From Marisediminitalea oceani (GTDB taxonomy: Bacteria > Pseudomonadota > Gammaproteobacteria > Enterobacterales > Alteromonadaceae), in contig NZ_RCUA01000032.1 of assembly GCF_003731635.1 (NCBI RefSeq), positions 188,598 through 252,597 on the forward strand: 64,000 nucleotides of DNA. Reading direction: 5' to 3'. Of this stretch, positions 9,083-17,658 are shown piece by piece (positions within the stretch are counted from its first letter, which is position 1; every line of letters starts with the position of its first letter). A program made the position numbers and the translations under genes. The notes under the pieces are model-generated. The model did no database searches, had not been told where the DNA came from, and was given only the letters and a program-made list of their open reading frames with translations.

Positions 9083-9844
9083 ATGCACTATGTTCAACAA
9101 GGCTTACTGTACTTACATATATTTACCGGGGGTTTAGGGCTCCTGTTATTCTGGATCCCCATTTTTGGTCGCAAGGGCGGCTTTAACCATCGCCGGTTTG
9201 GTGTGTTCTTTCGTCGCACTATGCTGACCTCGGTGATAAGCGGGGTCATACTGGCGCTGTTCTGGATTGTCGTGCCCACCATGGGTCATCCTGAGTTGCT
9301 GGATAATCCCAGGGCGATCCCTTATTTTCAGCGTTTTGGGGCCTTTTTAGTGCACCTGGGCCTGGTGATGTATACCTCGGTAATGGGAGGGCAATGGGCT
9401 CTTGAAGCTAAGACTAACCGCGACTCGCTGCGCACTCCGGCTAGTGTTGCACCGGCTGTTTTACTGGTTTTCACCAGCATTGGTTCTGGCTACATGGGGA
9501 TTAGGTACGAGCAAGTATTAATGATGGTGTTTGCGCCGCTCGGCCTGATGATTGCCTGGGGTCAGTTACGTTTTATTTTTGCTAAAGAAGTCGAGCCAAA
9601 AGCCTGGCTGGTAGAACATCTTTCCGGTTACATAGGTACCGGCATTGGCGCTTACACTGCCTTCTTTGCCTTTGGCGGGCGCACCCTGTTCAGTGACATT
9701 GGTGCCTGGCAGTATGCTTTTTGGATTTTGCCCGGTGTTATTGGCAATATCGCCGTGGTTTTTCTGGCCCGTAAATACCGCGGAAACCGCAAACCTCAGG
9801 TAAAAGCCCCGCCACTGCCAGCGCAATCAGGTACCGCGCAGTAA
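9083..9844 (+). CDS. Multi-pass membrane protein, DUF2306-like
   Basis: 253 residues with about seven hydrophobic segments: LLYLHIFTGGLGLLLFWIP, a second near TSVISGVILALFWIVV, and a last near WILPGVIGNIAVVFLA. The start has an excellent AAGGAG at normal spacing. Several membrane-adjacent His residues (HIFTGG, HLGLVMY) recall DUF2306-type proteins, but the family call is weak. It is divergent from the histidine kinase with about 80 bases between, so regulation by that two-component system is plausible. Its 3' end overlaps the convergent eutC by 18 bases. Confidence 0.7.
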   Translation: MHYVQQGLLYLHIFTGGLGLLLFWIPIFGRKGGFNHRRFGVFFRRTMLTSVISGVILALFWIVVPTMGHPELLDNPRAIPYFQRFGAFLVHLGLVMYTSVMGGQWALEAKTNRDSLRTPASVAPAVLLVFTSIGSGYMGIRYEQVLMMVFAPLGLMIAWGQLRFIFAKEVEPKAWLVEHLSGYIGTGIGAYTAFFAFGGRTLFSDIGAWQYAFWILPGVIGNIAVVFLARKYRGNRKPQVKAPPLPAQSGTAQ

Positions 9845-10654
9845 AAAGACGCCTTGCGCAGACTCATCAGTGAGCACATTATCCTCGGAGCGGTCTTTCA
9901 GGCCAACGCCCGTCAGCTGTTTAGCCCGGGCGTTTTCCATTAAATACAGGCAGCGTGAGGCGGCTTTTTCCGGGGCCAGTCCCTCTGGCCGCACGTTTGA
10001 AATACAATTACGTTTTGCATCTTCACAGCCGCGCTTTGGCTGCCAGGTAAGGTAAATTCCCAGGCTGTCCGGTGAACTTAAGCCCGGCCGCTCACCTATC
10101 AGCACCACCACCATTTGCGCATTGAGCGCCTGGGCAATATCGTCACCGATGGCGACCCTGCCCTGTTCAACCACCGTAACTGGTCCCAGGGTCCATGCTG
10201 GCTGACTGGTTTCCAGCTGAGTCAGTAAAGCCGTTAAAAACGGTACGCTTTGCTGCATTACCGCAGTGGCCGAGAGCCCATCGGCAATCACAATAGCCAG
10301 ATCGAATGATTCTTTTTCACGCAGCTTTTGCAAAGAGTAAGTACTTGCTTCATTAAGTTTCCTCCCCAGATCAGGACGCTGCAAATACACCAGGCGGTCC
10401 TCTGCCTCGCTTTTCACGCTTTGGAGTGTTAACGGTTGTTGATGGTAGCTCAGCGCTGCCAGTTGCTCACATAACAGTTCACCGTTTAACGGGCTGTGTA
10501 CCGCATCAATGGCCTGGGCATGCGCAAGCTGAAATTTAAGTAATTCACTGGTGGGCAGGCTGGTACCGGCCCGGCCAAGCCCGATCCGTGCTGCGGTTAG
10601 CTCGCGTAACTGTTGCCAGGTATCGGGATGCAGGTGTTGCTCCTGGTTACTCAT
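9827..10654 (-). CDS. eutC: Ethanolamine ammonia-lyase, small subunit
   Basis: Small subunit of the adenosylcobalamin enzyme that converts ethanolamine to acetaldehyde and ammonia. Family landmarks: ARIGLGRAGTSLPTSELL near the N-terminus, AHAQAIDAVH, FDLAIVIADGLSATA, VVLIGERPGLSSPDSLGIY and the Cys-containing NCISNVRPEGL. At 275 residues it is normal length. Its start overlaps the eutB stop by 4 bases. No microcompartment, reactivase (eutA) or aldehyde dehydrogenase (eutE) gene lies within the window, so this is the minimal eutBC arrangement. Confidence 0.95.
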   Translation of the reverse strand: MSNQEQHLHPDTWQQLRELTAARIGLGRAGTSLPTSELLKFQLAHAQAIDAVHSPLNGELLCEQLAALSYHQQPLTLQSVKSEAEDRLVYLQRPDLGRKLNEASTYSLQKLREKESFDLAIVIADGLSATAVMQQSVPFLTALLTQLETSQPAWTLGPVTVVEQGRVAIGDDIAQALNAQMVVVLIGERPGLSSPDSLGIYLTWQPKRGCEDAKRNCISNVRPEGLAPEKAASRCLYLMENARAKQLTGVGLKDRSEDNVLTDESAQGVFLLRGT

Positions 10655-12051
10655 GGCTTACCTCCATTGTGCGGCAGCGCCGCGGCAAACCGGCCCGGTA
10701 GTTTTTCGGCTAATAGCTGATTGCCACTATCGGTGAAGATTTTCTGTTGCTTCAGCCAGGTATCAAATTCAGGCGCCGGGCGAGCGCCGAACAGCTGACG
10801 GATATACAGCGCGTCATGAAACGAGGTGGTCTGGTAGTTCAGCATGATATCGTCGGAGCCCGGGATACCCATAATAAACTGGCAATGGGCGCTGGCAAGT
10901 AAGGTGAGCAGGTTATCCATATCATTCTGGTCGGCCTGGGCATGGTTGGTGTAGCAGATATCACAGCCCATGGGTAAACCTAACAGCTTGCCACAAAAGT
11001 GGTCCTCTAGACCTGCCCGGATAATTTGTTTGCCATCAAACAGGTATTCCGGCCCGATAAAACCCACCACGGTATTGATAAGCAGCGGGTCGAGTACTCT
11101 GGCCAGGCCGTAAGCCCGGGCCTCGCAGGTTTGCTGGTCGACCCCGTGATGGCCATTGGCCGATAACGCGCTGCCCTGGCCGGTTTCAAAATACATTACA
11201 TTGTCGCCCACCGTCCCTCGTTTAAGCGATAACGCAGCCTCGCGAGCTTCCTGCAGAATAGCCAGAGAAACGCCAAAACTACTGTTAGTCACTTCGGTGC
11301 CGCCAATCGACTGAAACACTAAATCGACCGGCGCGCCGCGCTCGATGGCTTCAATGGTGTTGGTCACATGGGTCAGCACGCAGGACTGGGTGGGAATGTC
11401 GTACTGATTGATCAGTTCGTCGAGCATGTTGAGCAGTTTTATGGTCTGCGCCACATTGTCGGTTGCCGGGTTAATGCCAATCACCGCATCACCACTGCCG
11501 TACATCAGGCCATCAAAGATTGATGCCGCAATACCGTTTAAGTCATCAGTGGGGTGATTGGGTTGTAAGCGGGTAGAAAAGTGGCCGGGCACGCCAATGG
11601 TGTTGCGAAATGCGGTGATCACCTCACATTTTCTGGCCACCAGGATCAGATCCTGATTGCGCATAATTTTGCTCACCGCGGCTACCATCTCCGGGGTCAG
11701 CCCCAGACACACATCCTGCAACACAGTGGCATCGGTGGACTCAAGCAATAACCAGTTGCGTAACTCACCCACGGTTAAACTGGCCACCGGAGCAAACGCT
11801 TCGGCGTCATGGGTATCAATGATCAGTCGCGTTACTTCATCTTGCTCGTAGGGAATAACGGTTTCATTTAAAAAGGTGCTCAGGGGAAGTTCGGCCAGGA
11901 CCATTTGCGCTACCACGCGTTCCTCCGCAGTGGCCGCAGCCACACCGGCCAGTTGGTCGCCCGAGCGCAGTGGTGAGGCTTTTGCCATCACCTCGGCTAA
12001 ATCCTTAAACCGATACGTGAGCTGGCCGAGTGTGTAGCGATATTCCGCCAT
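10651..12051 (-). CDS. eutB: Ethanolamine ammonia-lyase, large subunit
   Basis: Catalytic large subunit (466 residues, normal length), a TIM barrel that binds ethanolamine and adenosylcobalamin. Recognisable stretches include RVVAQMVLAELPLSTFLNE, FRNTIGVPGHFSTRLQPNHP, GDAVIGINPATDN, YFETGQGSALSANGHHGVDQ and LPMGCDICYTNHAQADQND. The ATG is preceded by AGGGAGAG. It is the first gene of a two-gene operon with eutC. No cobalamin riboswitch or eut activator gene was seen in the 150 bases upstream or next door. Confidence 0.96.
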   Translation of the reverse strand: MAEYRYTLGQLTYRFKDLAEVMAKASPLRSGDQLAGVAAATAEERVVAQMVLAELPLSTFLNETVIPYEQDEVTRLIIDTHDAEAFAPVASLTVGELRNWLLLESTDATVLQDVCLGLTPEMVAAVSKIMRNQDLILVARKCEVITAFRNTIGVPGHFSTRLQPNHPTDDLNGIAASIFDGLMYGSGDAVIGINPATDNVAQTIKLLNMLDELINQYDIPTQSCVLTHVTNTIEAIERGAPVDLVFQSIGGTEVTNSSFGVSLAILQEAREAALSLKRGTVGDNVMYFETGQGSALSANGHHGVDQQTCEARAYGLARVLDPLLINTVVGFIGPEYLFDGKQIIRAGLEDHFCGKLLGLPMGCDICYTNHAQADQNDMDNLLTLLASAHCQFIMGIPGSDDIMLNYQTTSFHDALYIRQLFGARPAPEFDTWLKQQKIFTDSGNQLLAEKLPGRFAAALPHNGGKP

Positions 12052-12211
12052 AGCAACTCTCCCTGTAAGTGAGCTTCAATTCATCATGCCCGCGCGGCGA
12101 TACATTTGCAATCGCTACCAGACGGCAGATTTTCACTTACCGGTAGCGCATCGTACGCATTTACTGTTTAATTAATACTCAACACAAGGAATCGACGATC
12201 AGGAAGTCACA

Positions 12212-12662
12212 ATGAAATATCTAATATCTCTATTAATGCTGGCAGCTTGCCTAAATTTTAACTTAACTGGACAGGCACTCGCGGGCAAGCTTAACTGGAC
12301 AGGCACTCGCAGACGAGCACCAGGCTAAAAATCTGGATTCTGCCTTATTGGGCTACTGGTACGGTGAAAGTATTCCCATCCCCATTGGCGGTAGAATGGT
12401 AAACAGCCGGTTTACCTACCTCTTTTTAGACAGCGGCCAGATGTATATGGGCCCGGAAGCAGCATTAGAAAAGGCGCTAGAGGGTCAGCAAGGCTCTGCC
12501 TCAGATAGCGAGGTAAGGACAGGCACCTGGACCGTTGAAGACGATGTCTTGCTGGTGAAATGGGATAATGGCGCCAACACCAAACGCCGTTACCGGATAA
12601 ACGCTAACGCCTTGGAAATGCTTAACAAAAAAGGAAAAGTGGTTACCGCTTACCAGCGATAA
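12212..12662 (+). pseudogene. Small exported protein, frameshifted in its signal peptide
   Basis: ATG 12212 follows AGGAAG and starts a signal peptide (MKYLISLLMLAACLNFN..). The frame closes after 37 codons. The rest of the protein (LGYWYGESIPIPIGG ... TWTVEDDVLLVKWDNG ... VVTAYQR, to TAA 12660-12662) is open in another frame. The cause is visible: a 21-base segment is present twice, offset by 28 bases (12262-12282 and 12290-12310), which shifts the frame. Removing one 28-base unit restores a continuous reading with LTGQALADEHQAKN around a normal cleavage site. The 104-codon remainder could only start at a poor TTG (12348). Family unknown; the core resembles a small lipocalin-like domain only superficially. 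Confidence 0.72.
12262..12310 (+). repeat. 28-bp-offset tandem duplication carrying the TGGACAGGCACTC motif
   Basis: CTTAACTGGACAGGCACTCGC occurs at 12262-12282 and 12290-12310 with GGGCAAG between. Each copy contains TGGACAGGCACTC (12268-12280 and 12296-12308), the same 13-mer found beside the tyrosine transposase and around the P-type ATPase gene. Confidence 0.85.
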
Positions 12663-12676
12663 GGGCTTTTTTGACA

Positions 12677-12689
12677 TGGACAGGCACTC
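12677..12689 (+). repeat. REP-like motif next to the transposase
   Basis: TGGACAGGCACTC lies 219 bases from the 3' end of the REP-associated transposase gene. The 245-base stretch 12663-12907 holds no other gene-like feature. Confidence 0.6.
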
Positions 12690-12907
12690 TTTAAATACTC
12701 AGGGTTATGTAGATTCAGCTCTATGAATCAGGCAATTGTTTCTGCGCTTTTTTATGACTCAGAGGGGGAAACTACAGTATTTGCTCTTTCAAATGCGTGG
12801 GAAGCCTGTTGAATGTCCGCCAGTCGCTTTTCGCTAAATATCTGGTGATACGGAATGAAATGGTGTTGCTGTAATAATAAAGTTTGGCTTAAAAGAGCAT
12901 GAAAGCT

Positions 12908-13852
12908 CTAAGCGCAGTCTGCATATTTCCTGCGTCGCCTGATTAATTTGTCAATGCTTACCGATGATTTAAAAGCTGTCTCGATACCGGTTACCATCTC
13001 ATTCCAATCACTCTGCGCGAGTCCAACCCGGGTAAGAATGGGTGAAGCTGAATCATCAATTTTGCCTTTCTTGTTGGGTTGTATATGACGACCTGACAGT
13101 TCCACCAATTCAATATAGTCCTGTAGCTGAAAAGGCAAACCGTCAGGTATTGTGTTACATGGGTTCCCCGCGAACGGCAGTAGTTGAGCGGGTTGTCGAT
13201 TCGATTTGGCCGCATTGATGCGTTTTTGAATGCTGGTATGGTTTGATTCTTCTGGAGTATTAGCCAAACAGGCTCGTACTGGATTTAAGTCAACATAAGC
13301 CATGCACGCGGCTAACGATGCTTCATCCAGGAGCGCCTGCGACTTAAACCGCCCCTCCCAGAAATGTCCTGTACAATCATCTTCTTTATTGGCTCGTCGG
13401 GCGATGTATTCATTAAGCAACCGCATAAACCAGCTGATATCGTACAGTCGTTTACGGTAAATTTCAGCCAGGCTATGTACCGTTTCAATTTCCGCTTTAG
13501 ACAATGTAGTCGATTCAGCTTCGTCAACATAGCGTTGAGACAACAACACGCCTTTATAAAGCCGATGCCACCGCCTGATGATATCTTTAACACTTAACGA
13601 ATCGGCTTTTTGTTTATTGATGCGTAAGACCACATGGGTGTGGTTGCTCATTACTGCATAGGCGCACACATCAACACAGAACACCTCTGCCAAAAACAGT
13701 AGCCGGTCTTCTACCCATTCCCGGCGGTGCTCGTAGCTTCTTCCTGTCTGTTTATCTTCACCACATAAATACGCTCGTCGAACGCAGCGGGAAGCGCAAT
13801 GGTAGTAAGGGGTATCTGACAGGTTGATAAGACTTTTACGAGGTCTGGGCAC
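12908..13852 (-). CDS. REP-associated tyrosine transposase (Y1_Tnp/IS200-like, RAYT)
   Basis: Single-strand DNA nuclease of the HUH superfamily, 314 residues. The HUH motif is in AVMSNHTHVVLRI; the candidate catalytic tyrosine is in LLNEYIARRANK, followed by GHFWEGRFKSQALLD and YVDLNPVRA, all family hallmarks. The N-terminus (MPRPRKSLINL, TPYYHCASRCVRRAYLCG) is typical of the large Alteromonas/Shewanella branch. The start is GTG with a weak Shine-Dalgarno. RAYTs are domesticated and act on REP-type repeats. The motif TGGACAGGCACT nearby is a candidate target. No terminal repeats delimiting an insertion sequence were found. Confidence 0.9.
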   Translation of the reverse strand: MPRPRKSLINLSDTPYYHCASRCVRRAYLCGEDKQTGRSYEHRREWVEDRLLFLAEVFCVDVCAYAVMSNHTHVVLRINKQKADSLSVKDIIRRWHRLYKGVLLSQRYVDEAESTTLSKAEIETVHSLAEIYRKRLYDISWFMRLLNEYIARRANKEDDCTGHFWEGRFKSQALLDEASLAACMAYVDLNPVRACLANTPEESNHTSIQKRINAAKSNRQPAQLLPFAGNPCNTIPDGLPFQLQDYIELVELSGRHIQPNKKGKIDDSASPILTRVGLAQSDWNEMVTGIETAFKSSVSIDKLIRRRRKYADCA

Positions 13853-13991
13853 AATGCTTCACTAATCTAGAAAAGTAGTGTGTTCATTGTGCAGATATTA
13901 AGAAAGAATCCAACTGAACCTGAGTCTAGCGAGTGACTGTCTCAATATGAAAAGGGGAGGGCTTTACGTTATTGCAAAGCCCTGCTCCTTT

Positions 13992-15182
13992 CTAACACAC
14001 TGCTGCGAATGCCTTTGCTGTCGCATCAAGATTACGGGTGTTCAGGCCCGCTACACACATGCGGCCACTGGCAATCAGATAAACGCCAAACTCATCTTTC
14101 AGGCGTCTAATTTGTTCCGGGCTGAAGCCGGTGTAACTAAACATCCCCACTTGCGCCGCCAGATAGCTGAAATCCACATCCGGGCGCAGCTCGCCAAGCT
14201 TGGCTACAAGTTGCTGACGCATGGTGTGCATACGCTCGCGCATAGCTTCCAATTCGGTTTTCCACTCATCGGTCAGTGCATCGCTCGCCAGAACGTGGTT
14301 AACCAGGCGCGCGCCGAACGATGGCGGCGTAGAGTAATTGGTCCGGACGGTAAACTTAAGCTGGCCCTGAATGGTGTCGGCGGTTTCCGGTGATTCACAC
14401 ACCACATACAACGCTCCAACACGCTCACTGTACAGTGAGAAGATCTTCGAGAATGACTGCGCTAACAGGAATGGCTGACCAGACTCCGCCATCAGTTTAA
14501 TGGCCTGAGTATCTTCGTTTAAACCAAACCCAAAACCCTGATAAGCCATATCGAAAAAGGCCAGCAGGTTACGCTGTTTAATCACGTCCACAACCTGTTG
14601 CCATTGCTCGTTGGTTAAGTCGATCCCCGTTGGGTTATGGCAACACGGGTGCAGCAGTACAATGGCTTTTTCCGGCAGTTGATTTAAATCTTCCAGCATG
14701 CCGCTGAAATCGAGCATTTTGGTTTGCGGGTTGTAGTAGCGATAGGTATTTACCTTCACGCCCGCGCCTTTGAAGATAGAGTGATGATTTTCCCAGGTCG
14801 GGTCGCTCACCCATAGCTCTGAATCGGGAAAATAGCGTTTGAGTAAATCAGCGCCTACTTTCAGCGCGCCCGAACCGCCCAGACTCTGGGTTGATGCTAA
14901 GCGACTGTCCACCAGTGGTAGTGCATCACCAAAGGCCAGCGATTTTACTGCTACGCGGTAATCCGGTAAGCCGTCCATCGGCAGGTAAACTGGCGATGCC
15001 GGTGGGTTGTCTGCCGCCCAGACTTTGGCCTTATCAACACTGCTAAAGTTTGGCACTTTGCCGTCTTCATCAAAATAAAACCCGATGGTGAGATTCACTT
15101 TGTCCTCACGGGGATCTTTCATGAATTGTTCAACCAACGAGAAAATCGGGTCGCCGGCATAGGCATCGACATGTTCAAACAT
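13992..15182 (-). CDS. Aromatic/aspartate aminotransferase (class I, TyrB-like)
   Basis: PLP enzyme exchanging amino groups between an aromatic amino acid or aspartate and 2-oxoglutarate. The N-terminal MFEHVDAYAGDPIFSL, substrate-loop VNLTIGFYFDE, HPCCHNPTGIDL, FFDMAYQGFGFGL and the PLP-lysine segment AQSFSKIFSLYSERVG are visible, and Arg of SGRMCVAGLN near the C-terminus binds the alpha-carboxylate. At 396 residues it is normal length. It lies 59 bases after yitT and near an Lrp gene on the same strand; this co-location suggests amino-acid-responsive control. Aromatic preference (TyrB) rather than AspC is inferred from overall pattern only. Confidence 0.9.
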   Translation of the reverse strand: MFEHVDAYAGDPIFSLVEQFMKDPREDKVNLTIGFYFDEDGKVPNFSSVDKAKVWAADNPPASPVYLPMDGLPDYRVAVKSLAFGDALPLVDSRLASTQSLGGSGALKVGADLLKRYFPDSELWVSDPTWENHHSIFKGAGVKVNTYRYYNPQTKMLDFSGMLEDLNQLPEKAIVLLHPCCHNPTGIDLTNEQWQQVVDVIKQRNLLAFFDMAYQGFGFGLNEDTQAIKLMAESGQPFLLAQSFSKIFSLYSERVGALYVVCESPETADTIQGQLKFTVRTNYSTPPSFGARLVNHVLASDALTDEWKTELEAMRERMHTMRQQLVAKLGELRPDVDFSYLAAQVGMFSYTGFSPEQIRRLKDEFGVYLIASGRMCVAGLNTRNLDATAKAFAAVC

Positions 15183-15241
15183 AGTATTTCCTTAGCGTGA
15201 CTGTCTCTTGGGAGCAGTTTTTAATTAATCTATTGGCCAGT

Positions 15242-15862
15242 TTAAGCTAAATAACGGTCTTTACGGTGGTTAAATGCAATCAGAATATTCAGTACCACCG
15301 CGCCCAGTACAGAAGCAATCAGTGCCGGAATGCTCACTACAAAGAACGCCGCACACACCACCAGCACATCTACCCCCATTTGCAGGTACCCGGCACGGAA
15401 GCCGGTTTTATCCTGAATGTAGAGCGCTAAAATGGTTACGCCACCCAGGCTGGCACCATGGCGGAACAATACCACAAAGCCGGTGCCCATGAGCAGGTTG
15501 CCAAACAGGGTTGAGTAAAATAAATCCAGCTCACCAAACTGAATAAACGCCGGATGAATATGAGTAAACAACGACACCAATGACACGGTCGCAAAGGTCT
15601 TAAGCGTAAAAACCACACCCATTTTCTTTAGCGCCAGAATATAAAACGGAATATTCACTAAAAAGAAGGCTACGCCGAAGGTCATGGGCGACAGGTAATC
15701 AATCAAAAAAGCCATCCCTGCAGTACTGCCGGTAAGCGCGCCAACCTCACGCAATAAAATAGCCCCGAAAGAAACTAAAATGGTACCGGTGATCAGGGCC
15801 AGAACATCTTCTACCCAACTGTGCCGAATGGACTTCGGCTGACTGATTGCTGCTTCACTCAT
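15242..15862 (-). CDS. YitT/DUF161-family membrane protein
   Basis: About 206 residues with five or six membrane segments (ITGTILVSFGAILL, AFFLVNIPFYILAL, LFGNLLMGTGFVVLF, VDVLVVCAAFFVV, IASVLGAVVLNILI). The conserved RHGASLGGVTILALY loop is diagnostic of the YitT_membrane family, whose transported substrate is not established. The start is set at the ATG giving MSEAAISQPK; codons upstream to 16000 encode nothing membrane-like. A probable Lrp operator lies about 85 bases upstream. Confidence 0.85.
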   Translation of the reverse strand: MSEAAISQPKSIRHSWVEDVLALITGTILVSFGAILLREVGALTGSTAGMAFLIDYLSPMTFGVAFFLVNIPFYILALKKMGVVFTLKTFATVSLVSLFTHIHPAFIQFGELDLFYSTLFGNLLMGTGFVVLFRHGASLGGVTILALYIQDKTGFRAGYLQMGVDVLVVCAAFFVVSIPALIASVLGAVVLNILIAFNHRKDRYLA

Positions 15863-15944
15863 TATTTTACCCACGGGATGACAAAAAATTAAACCGTGAG
15901 AAATATAGCACAAAAAAATCATATCGTGCGTTAATTTTGCATTT

Positions 15945-15963
15945 ATTGCGCAAACTGTGCAAT
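15945..15963. promoter_or_regulatory. Probable Lrp/AsnC operator
   Basis: ATTGCGCA and TGTGCAAT form a near-perfect inverted repeat (7 of 8 positions) around AAC, between yitT and the adjacent lrp-like gene. Related half-sites (TGTGCAA, CGTGCAA) occur upstream of the lrp-like gene at 16440-16482. Confidence 0.5.
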
Positions 15964-15983
15964 CAGGAGTTATTTTTTCGGCA

Positions 15984-16439
15984 TTACAACCAAACACCAT
16001 CCTCTTTAAGACGTTCCAACACCACCGCAGTGCGGATATGCCCCACCGTTTTGTGTGCGGCCAGGTCGCTGATCAGCGCCGATAAGTCACTCAGCTCCGC
16101 CACCGCCACTTTAAGAATAAAATCGGCATTACCGGTAGTTTTATACATGTCCAGAATCGCCGGGGTGTGTTTAACCAGCTCATAGAAGGCGGTAACAGCC
16201 TCGGGCGAGGCTTCGGCCAGGGTGATTTCCAGTACCGATGATATATCCAGGTTTAGCGCTGCCGGTGAGATTCGGGCACTGTAGCCGATGATGTATTTTT
16301 GCTGCTCAAGTTGAATTCGGCGGCGGGAGATTTGCGAAGCAGACAGGCCCACCAGCTCGCCTAACTCCTGATTAGTCAGGCGGCCGTTCTGGCGCAGGAG
16401 TTTTAGGATCTGTTTATCGTAATCATCAATATCATGCAT
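15984..16439 (-). CDS. Lrp/AsnC-family transcriptional regulator
   Basis: 151 residues, standard length. The N-terminal winged helix (DDYDKQILKLLRQNGRLTNQ, ELVGLSASQISRRRIQLE) is followed by a RAM ligand-binding domain (LEITLAEASPEAVTAFYEL, TTGNADFILKVAVAEL). Such proteins form octamers that respond to amino acids. Neighbouring yitT and the aminotransferase are the natural targets. Three TGCA-type half-sites in its own 43-base upstream gap suggest autoregulation. Confidence 0.92.
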   Translation of the reverse strand: MHDIDDYDKQILKLLRQNGRLTNQELGELVGLSASQISRRRIQLEQQKYIIGYSARISPAALNLDISSVLEITLAEASPEAVTAFYELVKHTPAILDMYKTTGNADFILKVAVAELSDLSALISDLAAHKTVGHIRTAVVLERLKEDGVWL

Positions 16440-16482
16440 GATGTGTGCAAATTTCCGTGCAGTTTGAGTTTATCGTGCAAGC
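16440..16482. promoter_or_regulatory. Cluster of Lrp-like half-sites
   Basis: The gap between the lrp-like gene and the upstream unknown gene contains TGTGCAA, CGTGCAG and CGTGCAA in one orientation, roughly one to two helical turns apart. They match the half-site of the palindrome at 15945. Confidence 0.4.
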
Positions 16483-17598
16483 TTAGCGCGAATGCGCAAT
16501 GAGATCATGCAATGATTCAATCGCCGGCAGTTGATGCTCCGGCTGATAGAATAACCGGTTAAGACGGCCGAGGAAATTTACCTTACGATTGGGATCCTGC
16601 GGTTTTACCCGCCGTTCACTGCTGGTTTGCAAAAACTCCTGCGGGCGCAAATTCAGTTCGCGAATCTCATCGGTGGTAATACCCTGGCCATAAACCGTGC
16701 TCAGAATACGCTCCGTTTTACTTTCCATAATCGGCATAATGTCATTAGCGTAAAGTTCGCTAATGGGTTCGCCAATGGCTTCCAGCGAATGATTTATTGC
16801 CGCCCATAACTCATCGTGAGTATAGTGCGCATCACCCGGCGCGTAGTAACCCATGACTTCCCACTCAAATTCGGCATTACTGGCCGCAATGGAGCTATCC
16901 ACCGTTGGCGAAAAAGACAGGTCCGGCCGTGCGCCGATGTTGTAAGCGTCTACTGACAGGCCAATACAAATCACCAGGTCACCCATTACCTCGGGGTTGC
17001 GGTAGAGCGCTTCGAAGGCGGCCCGTTTTACCCCCATCCAGCCGTAAATCATCGGCTTTTGCTGAGCAAAATGGCGCACTTCATGGGGCAGATCTTCACC
17101 GTACTTTTCCACCAGCAGCGGCATGGGATCGGCTTCTAACTGGCTTTCCGGTACCCAGACTTCGTACTCCAGACGATTATCGGCTTTACCCCGGCTCTTA
17201 ATACCGTAGGAAAGGTTGACCGGGCGGCAAATACTGCGGTCTTCATCCACCCGATGAAAATACTCCGAACGTAACCGTTTAATAAACGGGGCATCCAGAC
17301 CGGCCAGTGCGGCAGTAGGATAACGGTAACCACAGTCACTATGCTCAACAATGGTAAGTCCTGGAACTCGCTCAGTTAAGGCATGTTTCAATCCTTTAAA
17401 CAGATGGTAGTCAGGCAGAATGATGCTGCGCTCCGGTTCGATGGTAAATCGTTCGCCGGTTTCGCTAATAAATTTGGGAGTCTTACTGAATTCATAGTTG
17501 CCGAGGCCTGACTGCTCAATAGCAAGGTCTCGCAAACGGGCAATTTCCAAAAACAACGCTTCATGGTTGCGAATATGTTTTAACAGCGGTCGTTCCAT
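16483..17598 (-). CDS. Conserved-looking hypothetical protein, 371 aa
   Basis: Not recognised. The protein is soluble by composition, with no signal peptide or membrane segment. Noticeable features are ERSIILPDYHLFKGLKHAL, a Cys-containing HSDCGYRYPTAALAG, a central PMIYGWMGVKRAAFEALY, and VICIGLSVDAYNIGARPDL. Codon use looks like that of its neighbours, and the frame is uninterrupted from an ATG, so it is very probably a real gene. It is 43 bases upstream of the lrp-like gene on the same strand and may share its transcript. Confidence 0.65.
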   Translation of the reverse strand: MERPLLKHIRNHEALFLEIARLRDLAIEQSGLGNYEFSKTPKFISETGERFTIEPERSIILPDYHLFKGLKHALTERVPGLTIVEHSDCGYRYPTAALAGLDAPFIKRLRSEYFHRVDEDRSICRPVNLSYGIKSRGKADNRLEYEVWVPESQLEADPMPLLVEKYGEDLPHEVRHFAQQKPMIYGWMGVKRAAFEALYRNPEVMGDLVICIGLSVDAYNIGARPDLSFSPTVDSSIAASNAEFEWEVMGYYAPGDAHYTHDELWAAINHSLEAIGEPISELYANDIMPIMESKTERILSTVYGQGITTDEIRELNLRPQEFLQTSSERRVKPQDPNRKVNFLGRLNRLFYQPEHQLPAIESLHDLIAHSR

Positions 17599-17658
17599 CT
17601 ACTCACATCTGGATTAATTAAAGCCTGTTAGCCAGTCTGCCAGAAATAGCACCAGAGG

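Noticed and set aside
12348-12662. A complete 104-residue gene from TTG 12348
   Set aside because: The TTG has no Shine-Dalgarno and would discard the signal peptide visible upstream; a frameshifted gene explains the region better.
13933-15207. GTGACTGTCTC present on both sides of the aminotransferase gene (13933-13943, 15197-15207)
   Set aside because: Only an 11-base match without further flanking similarity; it could be chance, and it does not equal the REP-like motif.
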